Below, one piece after another: positions 50,329 to 63,667 of a DNA stretch of 64,000 nt. The notes under the pieces were generated by a model. That model did no database searches. It saw nothing but the letters and a program-made list of their open reading frames with translations, and had not been told where the DNA came from. Source of the stretch: Auanema rhodensis (Eukaryota > Nematoda > Chromadorea > Rhabditida > Rhabditidae); assembly GCA_964057225.1 (NCBI GenBank), contig OZ059900.1:15949638-16013637 (forward strand), in the 5' to 3' direction. Every line of letters starts with the position of its first letter. The first letter of the stretch is position 1. Made by a program: the position numbers and the translations under genes.

Positions 50329-53300
50329 ATGTAACACGCTGAAATTCGTTGCATTTGACGACTCATATGAACAAAAATCGATTTAATCAATATTAGCCAT
50401 AAGGGGCGTGCCCTCAGAATATGCTAATTTCCTTAATTTTCTAACCCTTGTTTTTTTGTCGTGAAAGTGGAACTAGACGTTGTACAAACAATTTTGAGCT
50501 AGGTTTCATTGACATTGCATGAGTTTGAACACATGAAATCGTAAGTCAAAACCTTGTTTACAGCGAAATTTCCAAAAACTGGTTTTCCAGCATAATAAAA
50601 TATTTCTCATGGGAAATACTGTGTTTTTGTTTTTTTCTAGTGTTCAGCATGTAAAATGCTTCATTTTAGTATGTAACACGCTGAAATTCGTTGCATTTGA
50701 CGACTCATATGAACAAAAATCGATTTAATCAATATTAGCCATAAGGGGCGTGCCCTCAGAATATGCTAATTTCCTTAATTTTCTAACCCTTGTTTTTTTG
50801 TCGTGAAAGTGGAAATAGACGTTGTACAAACAATTTTGAGCTAGGTTTCATTGACATTGCATGAGTTTGAACACATGAAATCGTAAGTCAAAACCTTGTT
50901 TACAGCGAAATTTCCAAAAACTGGTTTTCCAGCATGATAAAATATTTCTCATGGGAAATACTGTGTTTTTGTATTTTTCTAGTGTTCAGCATGTAAAATG
51001 CTTCATTTTAGTATGTAACACGCTGAAATTCGTTGCATTTGACGACTCATATGAACAAAAATCGATTTAATCAATATTAGCCATAAGGGGCGTGCCCTCA
51101 GAATATGCTAATTTCCTTAATTTTCTAACCCCTGTTTTTTTGTCGTGAAAGTGGAACTAGACGTTGTACGAACAATTTTGAGCTAGGTTTCATTGACATT
51201 GCATGAGTTTGAACACATGAAATCGTAAGTCAAAACCTTGTTTACAGCGAAATTTCCAAAAACTGGTTTTCCAGCATAATAAAATATTTCTCATGGGAAA
51301 TACTGTGTTTTTGTATTCTTCTAGTGTTCAGCATGTAAAATGCTTCATTTTAGTATGTAACACGCTGAAATTCGTTGCATTTGACGACTCATATGAACAA
51401 AAATCGATTTAATCAATATTAGCCATAAGGGGCGTGCCCTCAGAATATGCTAATTTCCTTAATTTTCTAACCCCTGTTTTTTTGTCGTGAAAGTGGAACT
51501 AGACGTTGTACGAACAATTTTGAGCTAGGTTTCATTGACATTGCATGAGTTTGAACACATGAAATCGTAAGTCAAAACCTTGTTTACAGCGAAATTTCCA
51601 AAAACTGGTTTTCCAGCATAATAAAATATTTCTCATGGGAAATACTGTGTTTTTGTATTTTTCTAGTGTTCAGCATGTAAAATGCTTCATTTTAGTATGT
51701 AACACGCTGAAATTCATTGCATTTGACGACTCATATGAACAAAAATCGATTTAATCAATATTAGCCATAAGGGGCGTGCCCTCAGAATATGCTAATTTCC
51801 TTAATTTTCTAACCCTTGTTTTTTTGTCGTGAAAGTGGAACTAGACGTTGTACAAACAATTTTGAGCTAGGTTTCATTGACATTGCATGAGTTTGAACAC
51901 ATGAAATCGTAAGTCAAAACCTTGTTTACAGCGAAATTTCCAAAAACTGGTTTTCCAGCATAATAAAATATTTCTCATGGGAAATACTGTGTTTTTGTAT
52001 TTTTCTAGTGTTCAGCATGTAAAATGCTTCATTTTAGTATGTAACACGCTGAAATTCGTTGCATTTGACGACTCATATGAACAAAAATCGATTTAATCAA
52101 TATTAGCCATAAGGGGCGTGCCCTCAGAATATGCTAATTTCCTTAATTTTCTAACCCCTGTTTTTTTGTCGTGAAAGTGGAACTAGACGTTGTACGAACA
52201 ATTTTGAGCTAGGTTTCATTGACATTGCATGAGTTTGAACACATGAAATCGTAAGTCAAAACCTTGTTTACAGCGAAATTTTCAAAAACTGGTTTTCCAG
52301 CATAATAAAATATTTCTCATGGGAAATACTGTGTTTTTGTATTTTTCTAGTGTTCAGCATGTAAAATGCTTCATTTTAGTATGTAACACGCTGAAATTCG
52401 TTGCATTTGACGACTCATATGAACAAAAATCGATTTAATCAATATTAGCCACAAGGGGCGTGCCCTCAGAATATGCTAATTTCCTTAATTTTCTAACCCC
52501 TGTTTTTTTGTCGTGAAAGTGGAACTAGACGTTGTACGAACAATTTTGAGCTAGGTTTCATTGACATTGCATGAGTTTGAACACATGAAATCGTAAGTCA
52601 AAACCTTGTTTACAGCGAAATTTCCAAAAACTGGTTTTCCAGCATAATAAAATATTTCTCATGGGAAATACTGTGTTTTTGTATTCTTCTAGTGTTCAGC
52701 ATGTAAAATGCTTCATTTTAGTGTGTAACACGCTGAAATTCGTTGCATTTGACGACTCATATGAACAAAAATCGATTTAATCAATATTAGCCATAAGGGG
52801 CGTGCCCTCAGAATATGCTAATTTCCTTAATTTTCTAACCCCTGTTTTTTTGTCGTGAAAGTGGAACTAGACGTTGTACGAACAATTTTGAGCTAGGTTT
52901 CATTGACATTGCATGAGTTTGAACACATGAAATCGTAAGTCAAAACCTTGTTTACAGCGAAATTTCCAAAAACTGGTTTTCCAGCATAATAAAATATTTC
53001 TCATGGGAAATACTGTGTTTTTGTATTTTTCTAGTGTTCAGCATGTAAAATGCTTCATTTTAGTATGTAACACGCTGAAATTCGTTGCATTTGACGACTC
53101 ATATGAACAAAAATCGATTTAATCAATATTAGCCATAATGGGCGTGCCCTCAGAATATGCTAATTTCCTTAATTTTCTAACCCCTGTTTTTTTGTCGTGA
53201 AAGTGGAACTAGACGTTGTACGAACAATTTTGAGCTAGGTTTCATTGACATTGCATGAGTTTGAACACATGAAATCGTAAGTCAAAACCTTGTTTACAGC

Positions 53301-56300
53301 GAAATTTCCAAAAACTGGTTTTCCAGCATAATAAAATATTTCTCATGGGAATTACTGTGTTTTTGTATTTTTCTAGTGTTCAGCATGTAAAATGCTTCAT
53401 TTTAGTATGTAACACGCTGAAATTCGTTGCATTTGACGACTCATATGAACAAAAATCGATTTAATCAATATTAGCCATAAGGGGCGTGCCCTCAGAATAT
53501 GCTAATTTCCTTAATTTTCTAACCCCTGTTTTTTTGTCGTGAAAGTGGAACTAGACGTTGTACGAACAATTTTGAGCTAGGTTTCATTGACATTGCATGA
53601 GTTTGAACACATGAAATCGTAAGTCAAAACCTTGTTTACAGCGAAATTTCCAAAAACTGGTTTTCCAGCATAATAAAATATTTCTCATGGGAAATACTGT
53701 GTTTTTGTATTTTTCTAGTGTTCAGCATGTAAAATGCTTCATTTTAGTATGTAACACGCTGAAATTCGTTGCATTTGACGACTCATATGAACAAAAATCG
53801 ATTTAATCAATATTAGCCATAAGGGGCGTGCCCTCAGAATATGCTAATTTCCTTAATTTTCTAACCCTTGTTTTTTTGTCGTGAAAGTGGAACTAGACGT
53901 TGTACAAACAATTTTGAGCTAGGTTTCATTGACATTGCATGAGTTTGAACACATGAAATCGTAAGTCAAAACCTTGTTTACAGCGAAATTTCCAAAAACT
54001 GGTTTTCCAGCATGATAAAATATTTCTCATGGGAAATACTGTGTTTTTGTATTTTTCTAGTGTTCAGCATGTAAAATGCTTCATTTTAGTATGTAACACG
54101 CTGAAATTCGTTGCATTTGACGACTCATATGAACAAAAATCGATTTAATCAATATTAGCCATAAGGGGCGTGCCCTCAGAATATGCTAATTTCCTTAATT
54201 TTCTAACCCCTGTTTTTTTGTCGTGAAAGTGGAACTAGACGTTGTACGAACAATTTTGAGCTAGGTTTCATTGACATTGCATGAGTTTGAACACATGAAA
54301 TCGTAAGTCAAAACCTTGTTTACAGCGAAATTTCCAAAAACTGGTTTTCCAGCATAATAAAATATTTCTCATGGGAAATACTGTGTTTTTGTATTCTTCT
54401 AGTGTTCAGCATGTAAAATGCTTCATTTTAGTATGTAACACGCTGAAATTCGTTGCATTTGACGACTCATATGAACAAAAATCGATTTAATCAATATTAG
54501 CCATAAGGGGCGTGCCCTCAGAATATGCTAATTTCCTTAATTTTCTAACCCCTGTTTTTTTGTCGTGAAAGTGGAACTAGACGTTGTACGAACAATTTTG
54601 AGCTAGGTTTCATTGACATTGCATGAGTTTGAACACATGAAATCGTAAGTCAAAACCTTGTTTACAGCGAAATTTCCAAAAACTGGTTTTCCAGCATAAT
54701 AAAATATTTCTCATGGGAAATACTGTGTTTTTGTATTTTTCTAGTGTTCAGCATGTAAAATGCTTCATTTTAGTATGTAACACGCTGAAATTCGTTGCAT
54801 TTGACGACTCATATGAACAAAAATCGATTTAATCAATATTAGCCATAAGGGGCGTGCCCTCAGAATATGCTAATTTCCTTAATTTTCTAACCCCTGTTTT
54901 TTTGTCGTGAAAGTGGAACTAGACGTTGTACGAACAATTTTGAGCTAGGTTTCATTGACATTGCATGAGTTTGAACACATGAAATCGTAAGTCAAAACCT
55001 TGTTTACAGCGAAATTTCCAAAAACTGGTTTTCCAGCATAATAAAATATTTCTCATGGGAAATACTGTGTTTTTGTATTTTTCTAGTGTTCAGCATGTAA
55101 AATGCTTCGTTTTAGTATGTAACACGCTGAAATTCGTTGCATTTGACGACTCATATGAACAAAAATCGATTTAATCAATATTAGCCATAAGGGGCGTGCC
55201 CTCAGAATATGCTAATTTTTTTAATTTTCTAACCCCTGTTTTTTTGTCGTGAAAGTGGAACTAGACGTTGTACGAACAATTTTGAGCTAGGTTTCATTGA
55301 CATTGCATGAGTTTGAACACATGAAATCGTAAGTCAAAACCTTGTTTACAGCGAAATTTCCAAAAACTGGTTTTCCAGCATAATAAAATATTTCTCATGG
55401 GAAATACTGTGTTTTTGTATTTTTCTAGTGTTCAGCATGTAAAATGCTTCATTTTAGTATGTAAGACGCTGAAATTCGTTGCATTTGACGACTCATATGA
55501 ACAAAAATCGATTTAATCAATATTAGCCATAAGGGGCGTGCCCTCAGAATATGCTAATTTCCTTAATTTTCTAACCCTTGTTTTTTTGTCGTGAAAGTGG
55601 AACTAGACGTTGTACAAACAATTTTGAGCTAGGTTTCATTGACATTGCATGAGTTTGAACATATGAAATCGTAAGTCAAAACCTTGTTTACAGCGAAATT
55701 TCCAAAAACTGGTTTTCCAGCATGATAAAATATTTCTCATGGGAAATACTGTGTTTTTGTTTTTTTCTAGTGTTCAGCATGTAAAATGCTTCATTTTAGT
55801 ATGTAACACGATGAAATTCGTTGCATTTGATGACTCATATGAACAAAAATCGATTTAATCAATATTAGCCATAAGGGGCGTGCCCTCAGAATATGCTAAT
55901 TTCCTTAATTTTCTAACCCCTGTTTTTTTGTCGTGAAAGTGGAACTAGACGTTGTACGAACAATTTTGAGCTAGGTTTCATTGACATTGCATGAGTTTGA
56001 ACACATGAAATCGTAAGTCAAAACCTTGTTTACAGCGAAATTTCCAAAAACTGGTTTTCCAGCATAATAAAATATTTCTCATGGGAAATACTGTGTTTTT
56101 GTATTTTTCTAGTGTTCAGCATGTAAAATGCTTCATTTTAGTATGTAACACGCTGAAATTCGTTGCATTTGACGACTCATATGAACAAAAATCGATTTAA
56201 TCAATATTAGCCATAAGGGGCGTGCCCTCAGAATATGCTAATTTCCTTAATTTTCTAACCCCTGTTTTTTTGTCGTGAAAGTGGAACTAGACGTTGTACG

Positions 56301-59220
56301 AACAATTTTGAGCTAGGTTTCATTGACATTGCATGAGTTTGAACACATGAAATCGTAAGTCAAAACCTTGTTTACAGCGAAATTTCCAAAAACTGGTTTT
56401 CCAGCATAATAAAATATTTCTCATGGGAAATACTGTGTTTTTGTATTTTTCTAGTGTTCAGCATGTAAAATGCTTCATTTTAGTATGTAACACGCTGAAA
56501 TTCGTTGCATTTGACGACTCATATGAACAAAAATCGATTTAATCAATATTAGCCATAAGGGGCGTGCCCTCAGAATATGCTAATTTCCTTAATTTTCTAA
56601 CCCCTGTTTTTTTGTCGTGAAAGTGGAACTAGACGCTGTACGAACAATTTTGAGCTAGGTTTCATTGACATTGCATGAGTTTGAACACATGAAATCGTAA
56701 GTCAAAACCTTGTTTACAGCGAAATTTCCAAAAACTGGTTTTCCAGCATAATAAAATATTTCTCATGGGAAACACTGTGTTTTTGTATTTTTCTAGTGTT
56801 CAGCATGTAAAATGCTTCATTTTAGTTTGTAACACGCTGAAATTCGTTGCATTTGACGACTCATATGAACAAAAATCGATTTAATCAATATTAGCCATAA
56901 GGGGCGTGCCCTCAGAATATGCTAATTTCCTTAATTTTCTAACCCTTGTTTTTTTGTCGTGAAAGTGGAACTAGACGTTGTACAAACAATTTTGAGCTAG
57001 GTTTCATTGACATTGCATGAGTTTGAACATATGAAATCGTAAGTCAAAACCTTGTTTACAGCGAAATTTCCAAAAACTGGTTTTCCAGCATGATAAAATA
57101 TTTCTCATGGGAAATACTGTGTTTTTGTATTTTTCTAGTGTTCAGCATGTGAAATGCTTCATTTTAGTATGTAACACGATGAAATTCGTTGCATTTGACG
57201 ACTCATATGAACAAAAATCGATTTAATCAATATTAGCCATAAGGGGCGTGCCCTCAGAATATGCTAATTTCCTTAATTTTCTAACCCCTGTTTTTTTGTC
57301 GTGAAAGTGGAACTAGACGTTGTACGAACAATTTTGAGCTAGGTTTCATTGACATTGCATGAGTTTGAACACATGAAATCGTAAGTCAAAACCTTGTTTA
57401 CAGCGAAATTTCCAAAAACTGGTTTTCCAGCATAATAAAATATTTCTCATGGGAAATACTGTGTTTTTGTATTTTTCTAGTGTTCAGCATGTAAAATGCT
57501 TCATTTTAGTATGTAACACGCTGAAATTCGTTGCATTTGACGACTCATATGAACAAAAATCGATTTAATCAATATTAGCCATAAGGGGCGTGCCCTCAGA
57601 ATATGCTAATTTTTTTAATTTTCTAACCCCTGTTTTTTTGTCGTGAAAGTGGAACTAGACGTTGTACGAACAATTTTGAGCTAGGTTTCATTGACATTGC
57701 ATGAGTTTGAACACATGAAATCGTAAGTCAAAACCTTGTTTACAGCGAAATTTCCAAAAACTGGTTTTCCAGCATAATAAAATATTTCTCATGGGAAATA
57801 CTGTGTTTTTGTATTTTTCTAGTGTTCAGCATGTAAAATGCTTCATTTTAGTATGTAACACGCTGAAATTCGTTGCATTTGACGACTCATATGAACAAAA
57901 ATCGATTTAATCAATATTAGCCATAAGGGGCGTGCCCTCAGAATATGCTAATTTCCTTAATTTTCTAACCCCTGTTTTTTTGTCGTGAAAGTGGAACTAG
58001 ACGTTGTACGAACAATTTTGAGCTAGGTTTCATTGACATTGCATGAGTTTGAACACATGAAATCGTAAGTCAAAACCTTGTTTACAGCGAAATTTCCAAA
58101 AACTGGTTTTCCAGCATAATAAAATATTTCTCATGGGAAATACTGTGTTTTTGTATTCTTCTAGTGTTCAGCATGTAAAATGCTTCATTTTAGTATGTAA
58201 CACGCTGAAATTCGTTGCATTTGACGACTCATATGAACAAAAATCGATTTAATCAATATTAGCCATAAGGGGCGTGCCCTCAGAATATGCTAATTTCCTT
58301 AATTTTCTAACCCCTGTTTTTTTGTCGTGAAAGTGGAACTAGACGTTGTACGAACAATTTTGAGCTAGGTTTCATTGACATTGCATGAGTTTGAACACAT
58401 GAAATCGTAAGTCAAAACCTTGTTTACAGCGAAATTTCCAAAAACTGGTTTTCCAGCATGATAAAATATTTCTCATGGGAAATACTGTGTTTTTGTATTT
58501 TTCTAGTGTTCAGCATGTAAAATGCTTCATTTTAGTATGTAACACGCTGAAATTCGTTGCATTTGACGACTCATATGAACAAAAATCGATTTAATCAATA
58601 TTAGCCATAAGGGGCGTGCCCTCAGAATATGCTAATTTCCTTAATTTTCTAACCCCTGTTTTTTTGTCGTGAAAGTGGAACTAGACGTTGTACGAACAAT
58701 TTTGAGCTAGGTTTCATTGACATTGCATGAGTTTGAACACATGAAATCGTAAGTCAAAACCTTGTTTACAGCGAAATTTCCAAAAACTGGTTTTCCAGCA
58801 TAATAAAATATTTCTCATGGGAAATACTGTGTTTTTGTATTTTTCTAGTGTTCAGCATGTAAAATGCTTCATTTTAGTTTGTAACACGCTGAAATTCGTT
58901 GCATTTGACGACTCATATGAACAAAAATCGATTTAATCAATATTAGCCATAAGGGGCGTGCCCTCAGAATATGCTAATTTCCTTAATTTTCTAACCCCTG
59001 TTTTTTTGTCGTGAAAGTGGAACTAGACGTTGTACGAACAATTTTGAGCTAGGTTTCATTGACATTGCATGAGTTTGAACACATGAAATCGTAAGTCAAA
59101 ACCTTGTTTACAGCGAAATTTCCAAAAACTGGTTTTCCAGCATGATAAAATATTTCTCATGGGAAATACTGTGTTTTTGTATTTTTCTAGTGTTCAGCAT
59201 GTAAAATGCTTCATTTTAGT
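50329..59220 (+). repeat. Heterogeneous monomer stretch without a clear HOR
   Basis: Here monomers carry many single private changes: ggaaatagac (50815), gaaattcattgc (51715), ttttcaaaaac (52281), ccacaagg (52451), ccataatggg (53139), gggaattactg (53351), gcttcgtttt (55109), gtaagacgct (55464), tgatgactc (55830), gacgctgta (56636) and aacactg (56772). Two features recur at 2394 bp in neighbouring order: aatttttttaatttt (55217, 57611). gaacatatg recurs at 1368 bp (55660, 57028), and cacgatgaaattc also recurs at 1368 bp (55807, 57175). These suggest an older, partly decayed four- or seven-monomer duplication. No gene is seen. Confidence 0.75.
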
Positions 59221-62200
59221 ATGTAACACGCTGAAATTCGTTGCATTTGACGACTCATATGAACAAAAATCGATTTAATCAATATTAGCCATAAGGGGCG
59301 TGCCCTCAGAATATGCTAATTTCCTTAATTTTCTAACCCCTGTTTTTTTTGTCGTGAAAGTGGAACTAGACGTTGTACGAACAATTTTGAGCTAGGTTTC
59401 ATTGACATTGCATGAGTTTGAACACATGAAATCGTAAGTCAAAACCTTGTTTACAGCGAAATTTCGAAAAACTGGTTTTCCAGCATAATAAAATATTTCT
59501 CATGGGAAATACTGTGTTTTTGTATTCTTCTAGTGTTCAGCATGTGAAATGCTTCATTTTAGTGTGTAACACGCTGAAATTCGTTGCATTTGACGACTCA
59601 TATGAACAAAAATCGATTTAATCAATATTAGCCATAAGGGGCGTGCCCTCAGAATATGCTAATTTCCTTAATTTTCTAACCCCTGTTTTTTTGTCGTGAA
59701 AGTGGAACTAGACGTTGTACGAACAATTTTGAGCTAGGTTTCATTGACATTGCATGAGTTTGAACACATGAAATCGTAAGTCAAAACCTTGTTTACAGCG
59801 AAATTTCCAAAAACTGGTTTTCCAGCATAATAAAATATTTCTCATGGGAAATACTGTGTTTTTGTATTTTTCTAGTGTTCAGCATGTAAAATGCTTCATT
59901 TTAGTATGTAACACGCTGAAATTCGTTGCATTTGACGACTCATATGAACAAAAATCGATTTAATCAATATTAGCCATAAGGGGCGTGCCCTCAGAATATG
60001 CTAATTTCCTTAATTTTCTAACCCTTGTTTTTTTGTCGTGAAAGTGGAACTAGACGTTGTACAAACAATTTTGAGCTAGGTTTCATTGACATTGCATGAG
60101 TTTGAACACATGAAATCGTAAGTCAAAACCTTGTTTACAGCGAAATTTCCAAAAACTGGTTTTCCAGCATGATAAAATATTTCTCATGGGAAATACTGTG
60201 TTTTTGTATTTTTCTAGTGTTCAGCATGTAAAATGCTTCATTTTAGTATGTAACACGCTGAAATTCGTTGCATTTGACGACTCATATGAACAAAAATCGA
60301 TTTAATCAATATTAGCCATAAGGGGCGTGCCCTCAGAATATGCTAATTTCCTTAATTTTCTAACCCCTGTTTTTTTGTCGTGAAAGTGGAACTAGACGTT
60401 GTACGAACAATTTTGAGCTAGGTTTCATTGACATTGCATGAGTTTGAACACATGAAATCGTAAGTCAAAACCTTGTTTACAGCGAAATTTCGAAAAACTG
60501 GTTTTCCAGCATAATAAAATATTTCTCATGGGAAATACTGTGTTTTTGTATTCTTCTAGTGTTCAGCATGTGAAATGCTTCATTTTAGTGTGTAACACGC
60601 TGAAATTCGTTGCATTTGACGACTCATATGAACAAAAATCGATTTAATCAATATTAGCCATAAAGGGCGTGCCCTCAGAATATGCTAATTTCCTTAATTT
60701 TCTAACCCCTGTTTTTTTGTCGTGAAAGTGGAACTAGACGTTGTACGAACAATTTTGAGCTAGGTTTCATTGACATTGCATGAGTTTGAACACATGAAAT
60801 CGTAAGTCAAAACCTTGTTTACAGCGAAATTTCCAAAAACTGGTTTTCCAGCATAATAAAATATTTCTCATGGGAAATACTGTGTTTTTGTATTTTTCTA
60901 GTGTTCAGCATGTAAAATGCTTCATTTTAGTATGTAACACGCTGAAATTCGTTGCATTTGACGACTCATATGAACAAAAATCGATTTAATCAATATTAGC
61001 CATAAGGGGCGTGCCCTCAGAATATGCTAATTTCCTTAATTTTCTAACCCTTGTTTTTTTGTCGTGAAAGTGGAACTAGACGTTGTACAAACAATTTTGA
61101 GCTAGGTTTCATTGACATTGCATGAGTTTGAACACATGAAATCGTAAGTCAAAACCTTGTTTACAGCGAAATTTCCAAAAACTGGTTTTCCAGCATGATA
61201 AAATATTTCTCATGGGAAATACTGTGTTTTTGTATTTTTCTAGTGTTCAGCATGTAAAATGCTTCATTTTAGTATGTAACACGCTGAAATTCGTTGCATT
61301 TGACGACTCATATGAACAAAAATCGATTTAATCAATATTAGCCATAAGGGGCGTGCCCTCAGAATATGCTAATTTCCTTAATTTTCTAACCCCTGTTTTT
61401 TTGTCGTGAAAGTGGAACTAGACGTTGTACGAACAATTTTGAGCTAGGTTTCATTGACATTGCATGAGTTTGAACACATGAAATCGTAAGTCAAAACCTT
61501 GTTTACAGCGAAATTTCGAAAAACTGGTTTTCCAGCATAATAAAATATTTCTCATGGGAAATACTGTGTTTTTGTATTCTTCTAGTGTTCAGCATGTGAA
61601 ATGCTTCATTTTACTGTGTAACACGCTGAAATTCGTTGCATTTGACGACTCATATGAACAAAAATCGATTTAATCAATATTAGCCATAAGGGGCGTGCCC
61701 TCAGAATATGCTAATTTCCTTAATTTTCTAACCCCTGTTTTTTTGTCGTGAAAGTGGAACTAGACGTTGTACGAACAATTTTGAGCTAGGTTTCATTGAC
61801 ATTGCATGAGTTTGAACACATGAAATCGTAAGTCAAAACCTTGTTTACAGCGAAATTTCCAAAAACTGGTTTTCCAGCATAATAAAATATTTCTCATGGG
61901 AAATACTGTGTTTTTGTATTTTTCTAGTGTTCAGCATGTAAAATGCTTCATTTTAGTATGTAACACGCTGAAATTCGTTGCATTTGACGACTCATATGAA
62001 CAAAAATCGATTTAATCAATATTAGCCATAAGGGGCGTGCCCTCAGAATATGCTAATTTCCTTAATTTTCTAACCCTTGTTTTTTTGTCGTGAAAGTGGA
62101 ACTAGACGTTGTACAAACAATTTTGAGCTAGGTTTCATTGACATTGCATGAGTTTGAACACATGAAATCGTAAGTCAAAACCTTGTTTACAGCGAAATTT

Positions 62201-63325
62201 CCAAAAACTGGTTTTCCAGCATGATAAAATATTTCTCATGGGAAATACTGTGTTTTTGTATTTTTCTAGTGTTCAGCATGTAAAATGCTTCATTTTAGTA
62301 TGTAACACGCTGAAATTCGTTGCATTTGACGACTCATATGAACAAAAATCGATTTAATCAATATTAGCCATAAGGGGCGTGCCCTCAGAATATGCTAATT
62401 TCCTTAATTTTCTAACCCCTGTTTTTTTGTCGTGAAAGTGGAACTAGACGTTGTACGAACAATTTTGAGCTAGGTTTCATTGACATTGCATGAGTTTGAA
62501 CACATGAAATCGTAAGTCAAAACCTTGTTTACAGCGAAATTTCGAAAAACTGGTTTTCCAGCATAATAAAATATTTCTCATGGGAAATACTGTGTTTTTG
62601 TATTCTTCTAGTGTTCAGCATGTGAAATGCTTCATTTTAGTGTGTAACACGCTGAAATTCGTTGCATTTGACGACTCATATGAACAAAAATCGATTTAAT
62701 CAATATTAGCCATAAGGGGCGTGCCCTCAGAATATGCTAATTTCCTTAATTTTCTAACCCCTGTTTTTTTGTCGTGAAAGTGGAACTAGACGTTGTACGA
62801 ACAATTTTGAGCTAGGTTTCATTGACATTGCATGAGTTTGAACACATGAAATCGTAAGTCAAAACCTTGTTTACAGCGAAATTTCCAAAAACTGGTTTTC
62901 CAGCATAATAAAATATTTCTCATGGGAAATACTGTGTTTTTGTATTTTTCTAGTGTTCAGCATGTAAAATGCTTCATTTTAGTATGTAACACGCTGAAAT
63001 TCGTTGCATTTGACGACTCATATGAACAAAAATCGATTTAATCAATATTAGCCATAAGGGGCGTGCCCTCAGAATATGCTAATTTCCTTAATTTTCTAAC
63101 CCTTGTTTTTTTGTCGTGAAAGTGGAACTAGACGTTGTACAAACAATTTTGAGCTAGGTTTCATTGACATTGCATGAGTTTGAACACATGAAATCGTAAG
63201 TCAAAACCTTGTTTACAGCGAAATTTCCAAAAACTGGTTTTCCAGCATGATAAAATATTTCTCATGGGAAATACTGTGTTTTTGTATTTTTCTAGTGTTC
63301 AGCATGTAAAATGCTTCATTTTAGT
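59221..63325 (+). repeat. Four copies of a 1026-bp trimer HOR
   Basis: Units start at 59221, 60248, 61274 and 62300. Each has (1) a monomer with tttcgaaaaac, gtattcttc and catgtgaaatg; (2) an agtgtgtaac monomer; (3) a cccttg/tacaaac/catgat monomer. The first unit is 1027 bp because its T tract has eight T (59343-59350), the only length change in the main array. Private changes are few: ataaagggcg (60664) in the second unit and ttactgtg (61615 region) in the third. The very high similarity implies recent amplification. The run breaks inside the next monomer (63326), which has tttccaaaaac. Confidence 0.93.
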
Positions 63326-63667
63326 ATGTAACACGCTGAAATTCGTTGCATTTGACGACTCATATGAACAAAAATCGATTTAATCAATATTAGCCATAAG
63401 GGGCGTGCCCTCAGAATATGCTAATTTCCTTAATTTTCTAACCCCTGTTTTTTTGTCGTGAAAGTGGAACTAGACGTTGTACGAACAATTTTGAGCTAGG
63501 TTTCATTGACATTGCATGAGTTTGAACACATGAAATCGTAAGTCAAAACCTTGTTTACAGCGAAATTTCCAAAAACTGGTTTTCCAGCATAATAAAATAT
63601 TTCTCATGGGAAATACTGTGTTTTTGTATTTTTCTAGTGTTCAGCATGTAAAATGCTTCATTTTAGT

